DNA of 64,000 bases from GCA-2684655 sp045105235 (lineage in GTDB: Bacteria; Planctomycetota; UBA1135; UBA2386): NCBI GenBank assembly GCA_045105235.1, contig JBGCDH010000024.1:186001-250000 (forward strand). Direction: 5' to 3'. Position 1 is the stretch's first letter, and each line of letters starts with the position of its first letter. Made by a program: the position numbers and the translations under genes. This document shows, piece after piece, positions 40,861 to 49,089 of the stretch. A model generated the notes under the pieces. That model was not told the origin of the DNA. It searched no databases and worked only from the letters and a program-made list of their open reading frames with translations.

Positions 40861-42420
40861 ATGGCGAAGAACGACCCAGCGTCCAGCCCAGCCGACCCGT
40901 CCCCACTCGCCGACGAGCTTGGCAGCGCGCGTTCGGCTCCGCCGTGCGTGCTGGTGATCTTTGGCGCGACCGGCGACCTGACGCGGCGCAAGCTGGTGCC
41001 GTCGCTGATGGGCCTCGCCAAAGACGGCCTGCTGCCGGCGGCGTTTTCGGTCGTCGGCTTCGCGCGTCGGCCGTGGGATGACGACAAATTCCACGAGGTG
41101 CTGCACGGCGGCGTCGAACAGTTTGGGCGCTCGGAAACGCTGCTTCATTTCGAACAGCGCAAGGACGCGTTCCGCTACCACAAGTCGGACTTCGGCGACG
41201 CCGGCGGCTACGAATCCCTGCGCGAGCTTCTCGACCAGATCGACCAAACGCACGGCACCAAGGGCAACCGCATCTTCTACCTGGCGACGCCGCCCAGCGC
41301 CTACTCCGAGATCCTGAGCAACCTCGCACGCGCGGGGCTCTCGTCCGAAGCCGACGGCCGCTTTTCGCGTGTCATCGTCGAAAAGCCGTTTGGCCGCGAC
41401 CTCGGCACCGCAACCGCACTCAACCAGCAGGTCCAGGCGGCGTTCGCAGAACGTCAGGTCTTTCGCATCGACCACTACCTCGGCAAAGAGACGGTGCAGA
41501 ACATTCTCGCGCTGCGCTTTGCCAACGGCATCTTCGAGCCGCTGTGGAACGAGAAGTTTGTCGACCACGTGCAGATCACCGTCGCCGAATCGATCGGCGT
41601 CGGCACGCGCGGCGGCTACTTTGAAGAGTCCGGCGTGATCCGCGACATGATCCAGAACCACCTGATGCAGGTGCTGACGCTGGTCGCGATGGAGCCACCC
41701 GCTGCGATCACCGCCGACGCCGTGCGCGACGAAAAGGTCAAGGTGCTGAAGGCGATCGCGACGTTTACCGACGAGCTGGTCGAACAGCGCACCGTCCGCG
41801 CTCAGTATACGGCAGGCTCTTTCGGCGGCGACGACGTCAACGGCTACAAGCAGGAGGAGGGCGTCGCGCAAGACTCGACGACCGAGACCTACGCCGCGGT
41901 GCGCGTGCAGATCGACAACTGGCGCTGGTCCGGGACACCGTTCTTCTTGCGTTCGGGCAAGCGCCTGCCGCGCCGCGTCACCGAGGTCGCCATCCATTTC
42001 AAGCAGCCGCCACACCTGCTGTTTGCCCAAAACGAGCTGCCGTCGGGCCACCGCGGCCTCGAATCCAACGTGCTGCTGCTGCGCATCCAACCGGACGAAG
42101 GCGTCGCCATGCGCTTTGGCGCGAAGGTGCCCGGGCCCGACGTGCGCATCCGCGATGTGCGCATGGACTTTCGCTACGGCACGGCGTTTGGCGGTGAGAC
42201 CGGCGACGCCTACGAACGACTCCTGCTCGACTCGATGCTCGGCGACGGCACCCTGTTTGCGCGCGCCGACGAAGTCGAGGAAGCCTGGCGCATCGTCGAC
42301 TCGATCATTGCCGGCTGGCAATCGTCGGACCGCGCCCCGGACGAATACGTCGCCGGCACCTGGGGCCCCAAACGCTCCGAGCAGCTGCTGGGTGAGAACC
42401 GCAGCTGGAGAAAGCCATGA
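40861..42420 (+). CDS. zwf: Glucose-6-phosphate 1-dehydrogenase
   Basis: A 519-residue enzyme that oxidises glucose 6-phosphate to 6-phosphogluconolactone and makes NADPH at the entry of the oxidative pentose-phosphate pathway. The coenzyme-binding motif FGATGDLTRRKL is at about residue 35, and the active-site signature RIDHYLGKE follows at about 200, then IVEKPFGRDLGT-type substrate residues. The ATG at 40861 was chosen over the longer open frame because the extension is Arg/Ser-rich and non-coding in character. Its stop overlaps the opcA start (ATGA). Confidence 0.96.
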   Translation: MAKNDPASSPADPSPLADELGSARSAPPCVLVIFGATGDLTRRKLVPSLMGLAKDGLLPAAFSVVGFARRPWDDDKFHEVLHGGVEQFGRSETLLHFEQRKDAFRYHKSDFGDAGGYESLRELLDQIDQTHGTKGNRIFYLATPPSAYSEILSNLARAGLSSEADGRFSRVIVEKPFGRDLGTATALNQQVQAAFAERQVFRIDHYLGKETVQNILALRFANGIFEPLWNEKFVDHVQITVAESIGVGTRGGYFEESGVIRDMIQNHLMQVLTLVAMEPPAAITADAVRDEKVKVLKAIATFTDELVEQRTVRAQYTAGSFGGDDVNGYKQEEGVAQDSTTETYAAVRVQIDNWRWSGTPFFLRSGKRLPRRVTEVAIHFKQPPHLLFAQNELPSGHRGLESNVLLLRIQPDEGVAMRFGAKVPGPDVRIRDVRMDFRYGTAFGGETGDAYERLLLDSMLGDGTLFARADEVEEAWRIVDSIIAGWQSSDRAPDEYVAGTWGPKRSEQLLGENRSWRKP

Positions 42421-43358
42421 GCGCGCCCACGTTCACGCAGACCGAGTCCCGCCCTTCGACGTGGTCGGGCCTGCCGAGCGCGCTCGACTCGCTTTGGAGC
42501 GCCTGCCTGCAGGACAACGGCGGCCGCGACGTCGCGCGGGCCTTGACCGCCAACCTCGTCGGTCTCGCCGACCGCGAAGATCGGGCATGCCTGCAGGACG
42601 CCTGCGACATGCTGCAGCGCCGCGCGCCGTGCCGCGCATTCGTGTTGCTGCGCGATAACGGCACCGAACGTCAACCCGCCCTGCTGTCGGCAGCAACGCG
42701 CAGCCACGGCAGCCTGCGCGACATCGTGCTCGAGCGCATCGAGATCTGCCTCCACGAGCGCGAGCTGCCGCGCCTGCCGGGCCTGCTGCGACCGCTGCTC
42801 CTCGACGATCTGCCGAGCCATCTATTCTGGGCGCGTCCATGGCCCGCGGACCGGACGACCTTTGACGCCCTCGACGAACTCTGCACGCACACCATCGTCG
42901 ACTCCAAGCGCTTCGGCAATCCGGCCCGCGACCTACAGCAACTGGCCGAACGACGCGCCCGTGGCCAACGGCTGACGGACCTCTCCTGGCTGCGCCTGCA
43001 GCCGTGGCGGCGCGCTCTAGCCGAAGCCTTCGAGCGGTTTCCGTGGCAAACCGGCACCCGCGTCGCCGGCACCCTGCGCCACGGTCGCAACGCCCGCGCA
43101 ACGACGATCCTGCTGGCGGACTGGCTCAGCGAGCGGCTCTCGGCGTCGATCGTGATCGAGCCGGATGGGCGAGAAGAATCCGTCGGCCCCGATCATGCCA
43201 AGCTGCAGGTCGGCGACGTGGAAATCCTCTGCGAGCTGCGCGACGACGTGCTCGTCAGCCACGTGACCACACAATCCCACTGCCACCTGCCCTTCTCGGT
43301 TGGCGCGAAGACACTGGGCGACGCCGAGCTGCTCGCCAACGCCATCGACGGCGCATAG
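42417..43358 (+). CDS. opcA: Glucose-6-phosphate dehydrogenase assembly protein OpcA
   Basis: A 313-residue protein recognised by context and by family-like stretches: RAFVLLRDNG, LPRLPGLLRPLLLDDLPSHLFWARP, DELCTHTIVDSKRFGNP and DLSWLRLQPWRRALAEAFE. OpcA is an allosteric partner that activates Zwf, best known in cyanobacteria and actinobacteria. The four-base overlap with zwf gives coupled translation, as expected for subunits made together. The C-terminal third (RATTILLADWLSERL) matches the carbohydrate-metabolism-associated domain of the family. Confidence 0.88.
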   Translation: MSAPTFTQTESRPSTWSGLPSALDSLWSACLQDNGGRDVARALTANLVGLADREDRACLQDACDMLQRRAPCRAFVLLRDNGTERQPALLSAATRSHGSLRDIVLERIEICLHERELPRLPGLLRPLLLDDLPSHLFWARPWPADRTTFDALDELCTHTIVDSKRFGNPARDLQQLAERRARGQRLTDLSWLRLQPWRRALAEAFERFPWQTGTRVAGTLRHGRNARATTILLADWLSERLSASIVIEPDGREESVGPDHAKLQVGDVEILCELRDDVLVSHVTTQSHCHLPFSVGAKTLGDAELLANAIDGA

Positions 43359-43409
43359 CAATTTTGCGGTGCGCGCCGCATTGTCCCTGCTGACGCCGCC
43401 GCAACAACG

Positions 43410-43910
43410 ATGACCTACCGATACGCCGTGTTCGCTCGATTCGCCGATGAGAGCCAGGCTCGGTCGCTCCTCGACGAATTGCCGCAGTCCAAGCTCGCCC
43501 ACGTCAAGGCCCGCGAGTTCGCCTGCAGGACCGCCGATTGCGCCGAGGGCATCGTCGCCGGACTCATGAACAACAGCACCTGGGCGGAATCCGATGGCCG
43601 CCGCGGGCTGCGCATCGGGCTCGTTTTGGGCGCCGTGCTCGGCCCAGCCCTGGGCTACCTGCTATTTCACCTGCTTGAGCTGCCGACCGGCATCGGCCTC
43701 TTGATCGGCGGCATGATGGGCACGATGACCGGCGCGCTGATGTCCGGCATCATCGGTGCAGGCCTTGTGCACCCCAACCTCAAGCAGATCACCGAACGGC
43801 TGGAGCCGGGCCAGGTGCTGCTGTCGATTTCGTGCCGGAGCCGAGACGAGCACCGCCGCGCGGCAAAGCACCTCGCCGGCACGTGCATCGAGTCGGTCGA
43901 GAGCCCGTAG
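43410..43910 (+). CDS. Small two-helix membrane protein
   Basis: A 166-residue protein of unknown function. The N-terminal 50 residues look like a small soluble alpha/beta domain (YAVFARFADESQARSLLDEL). They are followed by two or three glycine-rich membrane segments (LRIGLVLGAVLGPALGYLLF; GIGLLIGGMMGTMTGALMSG) and a short soluble tail. Architecture resembles small glycine-zipper stress proteins. It is 51 bp after opcA in the same direction and may share its transcript. The stop codon is embedded in a 14-bp tandem repeat. Confidence 0.72.
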   Translation: MTYRYAVFARFADESQARSLLDELPQSKLAHVKAREFACRTADCAEGIVAGLMNNSTWAESDGRRGLRIGLVLGAVLGPALGYLLFHLLELPTGIGLLIGGMMGTMTGALMSGIIGAGLVHPNLKQITERLEPGQVLLSISCRSRDEHRRAAKHLAGTCIESVESP

Positions 43911-43938
43911 TCGAGAAGCCGTAGTCGAGAACCCGTAA
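43905..43938. repeat. 14-bp tandem repeat spanning a stop codon
   Basis: CCGTAGTCGAGAAG is followed directly by CCGTAGTCGAGAAC and by CCGTAA. The first unit contains the final proline codon and stop of the upstream gene, so the array copies the gene end into the convergent gap. Confidence 0.88.
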
Positions 43939-43955
43939 CCGGCGAACGAAAGCGT

Positions 43956-45197
43956 TTACTTGCCCGTTTCCGGGGTGGTCTCGCCAGCGCCCGGGTGACC
44001 TGTTTCGCCAGGCGCCTCGCCGTGGACCGACGCAGGCGTCGTGCCATCACCCTTGATCGGGTGCGGGTGCCAACCGACGATCCAGAGCATCGCGAAGAAG
44101 CCGATCACATAGCCCACCGGCACGTGCCAGCCGTGGATGATCCACTGCTTGATCGACTTGGCTTCGGTAAACAACCCAGCCAGCGCAACGCCCGCCGACG
44201 AGCCGAACCACAGCATCGAGCCGCCGTAGCCGACCGTGTAGGCCAGGATGCCCCAGTCGTAATTGTCCTGCAGGATCGCGAGCTTGGTCAGCGGGATGTT
44301 GTCGAAGAACGCGCTAACGAAGCCGAGGCCGAGCGCCGTCCACTCTGACGCAGCCGGCAGCTTTTCGACCGGCATCATCGATGCGGCCGCCACCAGGCTG
44401 ATCAAGAAGAACATGCCGTGCGCGGCGTGCGGCAGCGCCTTCCAATTGGGCTTGCTAAACAGCCCGCCGAGCAGAATCGCCGCCCAAACGCCAGCCGCAG
44501 GGAAGCTGTAGAGGATGTTCGTCGAGATCGTGCCGACGATGATCCTGCCGACAATCACGAGCTTGAGCTTGTCGACGGGTGGCGTCTCCTCCTCGATCTT
44601 GACCAGTGGCTGCAGCGAGTTTTGCTGCGCGCTAGCGAAGATGCCGAAGAAGCCGATCGCGAAGATCGCGCCAATCGCCGCCTCGACCACCCAGAGCGGT
44701 GACGCACCGCCGATCCAGATCATCGTGGTGGTCGTATCGCCGATCACCGAGCCCGCGCCGCCGGCGTTCGAAGCCGCAACCATGGCCGCGAGATAGCCAA
44801 TGTGCAGCCGCCGCTTGAACAGCGTGACGGCGGCAGCACCGCCGATCAGCGCCGCGGCGATGTTGTCGAGCAGCGCCGACAGCACCGCAATCAGCAGCAG
44901 CAGCAGAAACGGCCCCATCTTGCCCGCCGGCAGCAGCTCGGCGAGCTTCTCCGGCATGTTGCTGCGCTCGAAGTAGTCCGCGAGCAGCGCAAAGCCGAGC
45001 AGCAGGCCGCCGAGATTGACCAGCTCCTTCCATTCGTGGGCGAAGTGGTGCGCGATGTATTCGCCGCCGCTGGTGGTCAGGCGCACGATCAAGATCGCGA
45101 TAAGCCCGGACACGGCGATGTGCACCGCATACTTGTGATAGCGCGCGATCCCGATGAGGGTCGCCGCAAACAATCCGAACAGGATGTAGTCAGTCAC
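43956..45197 (-). CDS. nhaD: NhaD-type sodium/proton antiporter
   Basis: A 413-residue inner-membrane transporter with about twelve hydrophobic segments. Family-like motifs include VNLGGLLLGFALLADYFE, LSALLDNIAAALIGGAAA, AASNAGGAGSVIGDTTTTMIW and VSAFFDNIPLTKLAIL; the paired Asp-Asn sites (LLDNIAA, FFDNIPL) are characteristic of the NhaD/CitM-type fold. NhaD exchanges cytoplasmic sodium or lithium for protons, important in salty habitats. I place the start at the GTG at 45197 (VTDYILFGLF), because the longer frame is arginine-rich and non-membrane. A structured leader lies just upstream. The tail after the last helix is Gly/Pro/Thr-rich. Confidence 0.85.
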   Translation of the reverse strand: MTDYILFGLFAATLIGIARYHKYAVHIAVSGLIAILIVRLTTSGGEYIAHHFAHEWKELVNLGGLLLGFALLADYFERSNMPEKLAELLPAGKMGPFLLLLLIAVLSALLDNIAAALIGGAAAVTLFKRRLHIGYLAAMVAASNAGGAGSVIGDTTTTMIWIGGASPLWVVEAAIGAIFAIGFFGIFASAQQNSLQPLVKIEEETPPVDKLKLVIVGRIIVGTISTNILYSFPAAGVWAAILLGGLFSKPNWKALPHAAHGMFFLISLVAAASMMPVEKLPAASEWTALGLGFVSAFFDNIPLTKLAILQDNYDWGILAYTVGYGGSMLWFGSSAGVALAGLFTEAKSIKQWIIHGWHVPVGYVIGFFAMLWIVGWHPHPIKGDGTTPASVHGEAPGETGHPGAGETTPETGK

Positions 45198-45223
45198 TGC
45201 TGAGAAACACTCTGGCTGAGAGC

Positions 45224-45252
45224 ACCCGCTAGGACGAGCACTCGATGCGGGT
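45224..45252 (-). promoter_or_regulatory. Nested hairpin upstream of nhaD
   Basis: On the minus strand ACCCGC pairs with GCGGGT, enclosing a second inverted repeat CGAG-TG-CTCG, 27 bp before the GTG start. More GC pairing is possible in 45255-45275. The 171-bp gap 45198-45368 otherwise has no gene. A leader structure before a sodium/proton antiporter raises the question of a cation riboswitch, which I cannot confirm by eye. Confidence 0.35.
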
Positions 45253-45368
45253 GGGGTAACCCGGGGACATCCCTGATGGTGCCGTAACAGTGCGCGAGCG
45301 CCAAAGGCAACCCGACACAATCGTGCAACGACCGAGAACAGTCTCCATCGGACATGGCCCCGTCGCCG

Positions 45369-46574
45369 CTAGAGACGAACGTCGATCCAGACCATTCGAT
45401 GGTCCGAAGCCTCACAAAGCTTGAGCGCTGGCTCATACGACTTGGGCCAGAGAACGGCCCCGCGCGCGACCTGCAGCGACCGCGACGGCAGCACGTAGTC
45501 GACTCGCAGGTTGCCCGGCCCCTCGTCGTTGTCTCCCACGCCGTCGCCAAAGTCGCCGGTATCGAGCGCAGGATCCCCCTGATGCTGCATGTTGCGCCCA
45601 AACTGCAGCAGCTTTTGTTCGGCGCCACCGTCGCCACGCGGCTCGAAGTCCTGCACGCGGTCGTGGCCCAACAGATCCAGCAACGCCTGACGGCGCGAAT
45701 CCCCGTCTCTGGGATCGCAGTTCAGGTCGCCCAGCACAACAAAATCTTCCTTCTCGGCAAGCCCGCCCGAGGTGCCGCCGTCGTCGACGATCCAGTCGCC
45801 CTTGCCCGGCGTCAGGTAGTCGCCCCAGAAGCGGATCTCATCGTGGTTGCGGCAGCCGTTGCGATCTTCGGCACCATCAAACGACGGCGGCGTGGGATGG
45901 CTGCAGAGGGCGTGGAGGACAACACCGTCTTGCTGCCGCCCGATCCCGATCGGCACATCCCAGTGGCTCTTCGAAGACAGCCGCAGCTGCTGCCAGGCCT
46001 CGTCCGAGTAGTAGCCCTTCGGCCGCTGCGCGTCGGGCATCTGCGACCAGCGCAGCTTCTGAAACGTGCGAATCTGATCCTCGAGGATCGGATAGCGCGA
46101 CAGCAGGACCATGCCGTACTGGCCCGGAAAGCGGCCGTAGCCGTAGGCGTCCGCCGGCCCATCGGTGCGGCCATCGCCGTCGAGATCCTGTCCAGACGGA
46201 ACGCCCGTGTTGACGGCGCCGCAGAATACAAACGGGTATTCGATCGCGTCTCGTCCGCCCTGCGAGACGCCCAGATACTCCCGCCGGAAGACTTCGGCCG
46301 CGCGCGCAGCGGGGTCGCGGTCGACTTCGTTGAGCAACAACACGTCGGGGCGCACGGTCTGCACCAAACTCGCGAGCTGCTTGGCAGGCTCACACTTGCC
46401 ACCTTCAAGCTCTTGGAGCAGCGCTCCGGCCTCGGCCCTATTGAGCGCAACGTTGAAGGTCGCGATCCGCACGGTCGCGCCGTCGTCCGGCGATCGTCGC
46501 TTGACGAAGTAGTAGGCGAGCGGCACGGAAAGCCCAATGCAAAGCAGCGCCAGCAAAGTGTAGTTCGGCTTCAT
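45369..46574 (-). CDS. Endonuclease/exonuclease/phosphatase-family protein
   Basis: A 401-residue protein with an N-terminal signal or anchor helix (NYTLLALLCIGLSVPLAYYF) and an EEP catalytic domain: IATFNVALNR, the metal-binding glutamate in VLLLNEVDRD, the catalytic pair in VVLGDLNCDPRD and the terminal SDHRMVWIDV. EEP enzymes are magnesium-dependent phosphodiesterases acting on nucleic acids or inositol phosphates. Extracytoplasmic members often scavenge phosphate. Two Asp-rich insertions (GQDLDGDGRTDGPADAYG) may bind calcium. The ATG overlaps the stop of the antiporter gene by four bases. Confidence 0.85.
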   Translation of the reverse strand: MKPNYTLLALLCIGLSVPLAYYFVKRRSPDDGATVRIATFNVALNRAEAGALLQELEGGKCEPAKQLASLVQTVRPDVLLLNEVDRDPAARAAEVFRREYLGVSQGGRDAIEYPFVFCGAVNTGVPSGQDLDGDGRTDGPADAYGYGRFPGQYGMVLLSRYPILEDQIRTFQKLRWSQMPDAQRPKGYYSDEAWQQLRLSSKSHWDVPIGIGRQQDGVVLHALCSHPTPPSFDGAEDRNGCRNHDEIRFWGDYLTPGKGDWIVDDGGTSGGLAEKEDFVVLGDLNCDPRDGDSRRQALLDLLGHDRVQDFEPRGDGGAEQKLLQFGRNMQHQGDPALDTGDFGDGVGDNDEGPGNLRVDYVLPSRSLQVARGAVLWPKSYEPALKLCEASDHRMVWIDVRL

Positions 46575-48802
46575 AGCTGTGGATCTTGCTTCGTCGATAG
46601 GTCGCACTCGGACGCGTTCGCGCGCGGCATAGCGGGAGGCTCAACGGCCCGTTGGCCAGCCAAGGGATCGACGGCACCATCCGTCGCGGCGGCACACGCG
46701 AACATATCGCCCGTCTCTGCCAACCGCGCCTGCGGCCCGATCAGCACAACCGTGTCGCCGACCTCGAGCACCGTCTCGGGAGTCACAACATCGAGGTTGA
46801 CGCCAGCCCGACGAACCGCAGCCACGCTGCAGTGGGTCAGCCGCCAAACCGCGCAATCTAGCAGCGAACGCCCGGCAACGGCAGACCCGGCCGCAACCAG
46901 CCGCACGACGAAACCGATCCCGGGAACGAACTCGGCTAGCTCGGAGATGGCGGGCCCCGGCACCGGCGACGCGCGCGAGGCGACGCCGGCTTCGGCACGC
47001 ACGCGGCTGACCTGCCGGCCAATCTCGTCGTCGGCCACCAAGAACCAGCGCAACACGCGCACCATCACCTCAACCGAGGCTTCGAGTTCTTGCGGCACGA
47101 TCTCGTGCGCGCCGGCGCGCTGCAGCGTGCCGACTTCGTGGTTGTAGGCGGCGCGCGCGACCAGGTGCACGTGCGGAGCAACGGCTTGGATCAGCGAGAC
47201 GATGCGCTGCGTCGCCGCCGTGTCATTGATCGCCAGCACGACCAGGCGGGCGCGCGCGATGCCAAGAGAATTGAGCACCGACGTGCGCGTGGCATCCGCG
47301 AGCACGATGGGCACGCCGCGCGCCTTTTCGGCGCGCACCGTGGCGGCGTTCATCTCGGCGACGACGTAGGGAACTTGGGCCGCCGCCAACCCGGCCGCGA
47401 CCGCGCGCCCCGTCGGCCCGTAGCCGACCAGGATCGCGTGCTCGTTGCGTTCGTCGCCGCGCTCGCCGTCGCCACGCGCCGTCGAGGCCTCGCGGTCGCC
47501 ACCTGCTGCATCGCGCGCGAGATCGCGGGCGCGCAGCGCCAGCCGCTGGCCCAGCCCGTAGAGCAGCGGCGTCATCGCGATCGAGATCACCGCCGCCACC
47601 ACAAACAGCGCTTCCGCAGAAGCGGGCAGCAGCTCCGACCGGCGCCCGAGCTGCACCAACACAAACGAGAACTCGCCGACCTGCGCGAGCGTCAACGCCG
47701 CGCGCATGCGCACCCAAAACGGCTGCCCCAGCAGCCATGCGGCGCCGAGCACGATCAGCGCCTTGCCAACGATCACCGCAAGCACGAGGGTCCCAACGGT
47801 CCAAGGCGCGGCGGCGATCGTGCGCCAATCGAACAGCATGCCGATCGACACAAAGAACAGGCTCGCAAACGCGTCGCGAAACGGTTCGACCTCGGTCGCG
47901 GCCTGGCTGTGATGATCGGAATCGGCCAGCAGGATGCCGGCCAAAAACGCACCCAGCGCGAGCGACATGCCGAGCATCGCAGTCAGAGCCGCGAAGCCGA
48001 GGCACCAGGTCGCCAAAAACAGCACGAACAGTTCGCGGCTGCGGGCGCCGCAGACGAACGCAACCAGGGGCTTGACCAGCAGGCGCCCGGCCACCACCAG
48101 CGCGACCAGCAGACCCAGGTTGAGCAGGACAGCCTGCGGTGAGTCCGGCGCGGCATGGCTCGCGCCCTCGCCGTGGACACCGACGCTTTCCCCACCTGCA
48201 GCTGCGGCCTCCGCCTCGCTGCCCATCGCGCCGCCGACCAGGGCGTCGACGTTGACGTTCGCAAGGTCGCCAGCCAGCGTTGGCGCGAGGGCTCCCAGCA
48301 GCGGGATCAGCACGATCATTGGCACCACGGCCAGATCCTGAGCGACGGCGATGCCGAGCACGGTCCGGCCGTGCGGCGCCCCGAGTTCGCCGTGATCGAC
48401 CAACATCTTGGTCGATGCGGCGGTGCTCGACAGGCTCATCAAGAAGCCGAGGAAGATCGCGCTGCCAAACCCTAGGCCGAGCGCCCAGCCGGCCACGGCC
48501 GTCACCGCGATCGTGCCGAGGATCTGCGTGAAGCCACCGAAGACGATGGCTCGACGCAGGCGGCCGAGCTGCGCCAGCGGCACTTCGAGGCCGACCGCAA
48601 ACAGCAGCACAACGATGCCGACCTCGGCGAGCTCGCGCACCAGCTCTTCGTGCTGGACCAGGCCAATCGCGTGAGGGCCGACCACGACGCCCGCGACCAA
48701 AAAGCCGACGATCGGCGGCAGCTTGAGGCGCCCGAACGACACCGCGACCCCAACGCAAAGGGCGAACAGCAGAGCCAGTTCGAGCAGAGCTTGTTCGAGC
48801 AC
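46571..48802 (-). CDS. KefB/KefC-type monovalent cation:proton antiporter
   Basis: A 743-residue CPA2 antiporter. Residues 1-400 hold about twelve membrane helices (VGFLVAGVVVGPHAIGLVQ; SLSSTAASTKMLVDHGELG; MLGMSLALGAFLAGILLAD). A cytoplasmic TrkA-N domain with the nucleotide-binding LVGYGPTGRAVA follows at about 480, then a TrkA-C domain (AVRRAGVNLDVVTPETVLEV). Such proteins exchange potassium or sodium for protons and are gated by ligands on the C-terminal domains. The start is a GTG at 48802. The Gly/Ser-rich loop inside the membrane domain (GSEAEAAAAGGESVGVHGEG) is an insertion. Together with nhaD it gives two cation antiporters within 5 kb. Confidence 0.9.
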   Translation of the reverse strand: MLEQALLELALLFALCVGVAVSFGRLKLPPIVGFLVAGVVVGPHAIGLVQHEELVRELAEVGIVVLLFAVGLEVPLAQLGRLRRAIVFGGFTQILGTIAVTAVAGWALGLGFGSAIFLGFLMSLSSTAASTKMLVDHGELGAPHGRTVLGIAVAQDLAVVPMIVLIPLLGALAPTLAGDLANVNVDALVGGAMGSEAEAAAAGGESVGVHGEGASHAAPDSPQAVLLNLGLLVALVVAGRLLVKPLVAFVCGARSRELFVLFLATWCLGFAALTAMLGMSLALGAFLAGILLADSDHHSQAATEVEPFRDAFASLFFVSIGMLFDWRTIAAAPWTVGTLVLAVIVGKALIVLGAAWLLGQPFWVRMRAALTLAQVGEFSFVLVQLGRRSELLPASAEALFVVAAVISIAMTPLLYGLGQRLALRARDLARDAAGGDREASTARGDGERGDERNEHAILVGYGPTGRAVAAGLAAAQVPYVVAEMNAATVRAEKARGVPIVLADATRTSVLNSLGIARARLVVLAINDTAATQRIVSLIQAVAPHVHLVARAAYNHEVGTLQRAGAHEIVPQELEASVEVMVRVLRWFLVADDEIGRQVSRVRAEAGVASRASPVPGPAISELAEFVPGIGFVVRLVAAGSAVAGRSLLDCAVWRLTHCSVAAVRRAGVNLDVVTPETVLEVGDTVVLIGPQARLAETGDMFACAAATDGAVDPLAGQRAVEPPAMPRANASECDLSTKQDPQL

Positions 48803-49089
48803 CTATGGGTGGTAGGCAGCGCCCGAGCCCGCCGCAAGCCTCGTTCGACATCCCCGTGCAGAGATCGCTCGCCGAGGCCTCCCGATCCGGCTGCGGCTTT
48901 TTCTTTTCGCGCAAACGAATGTGCGGTCTCAGGGCGAGACCGGCCAACCGGCGATGGCAAGGCACCCTGCAACAAGTGCTTACTGCAGCACGACTTCGAC
49001 TTGCGCCCGAACGTTTTCGGCGGGCTACCCTTGCTCAGGCGCGTTTTGCGCGCCGCCGAACTGCCGACTGCCGACCCGACTCACAACCG

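Noticed and set aside
40717..42321. A 534-codon frame antisense to zwf
   Set aside because: zwf has its active-site and coenzyme motifs in full length; the antisense frame is a composition artefact.
47223..48965. A 580-codon alternative frame over the KefB/C-type antiporter
   Set aside because: Arginine-rich shifted-frame translation with no membrane segments, whereas the chosen frame shows helices and TrkA domains.
48805..49089. A longer N-terminus for the SdrD-like protein
   Set aside because: The in-frame extension is Arg/Pro-rich and would bury a clear signal peptide that starts at 49090.
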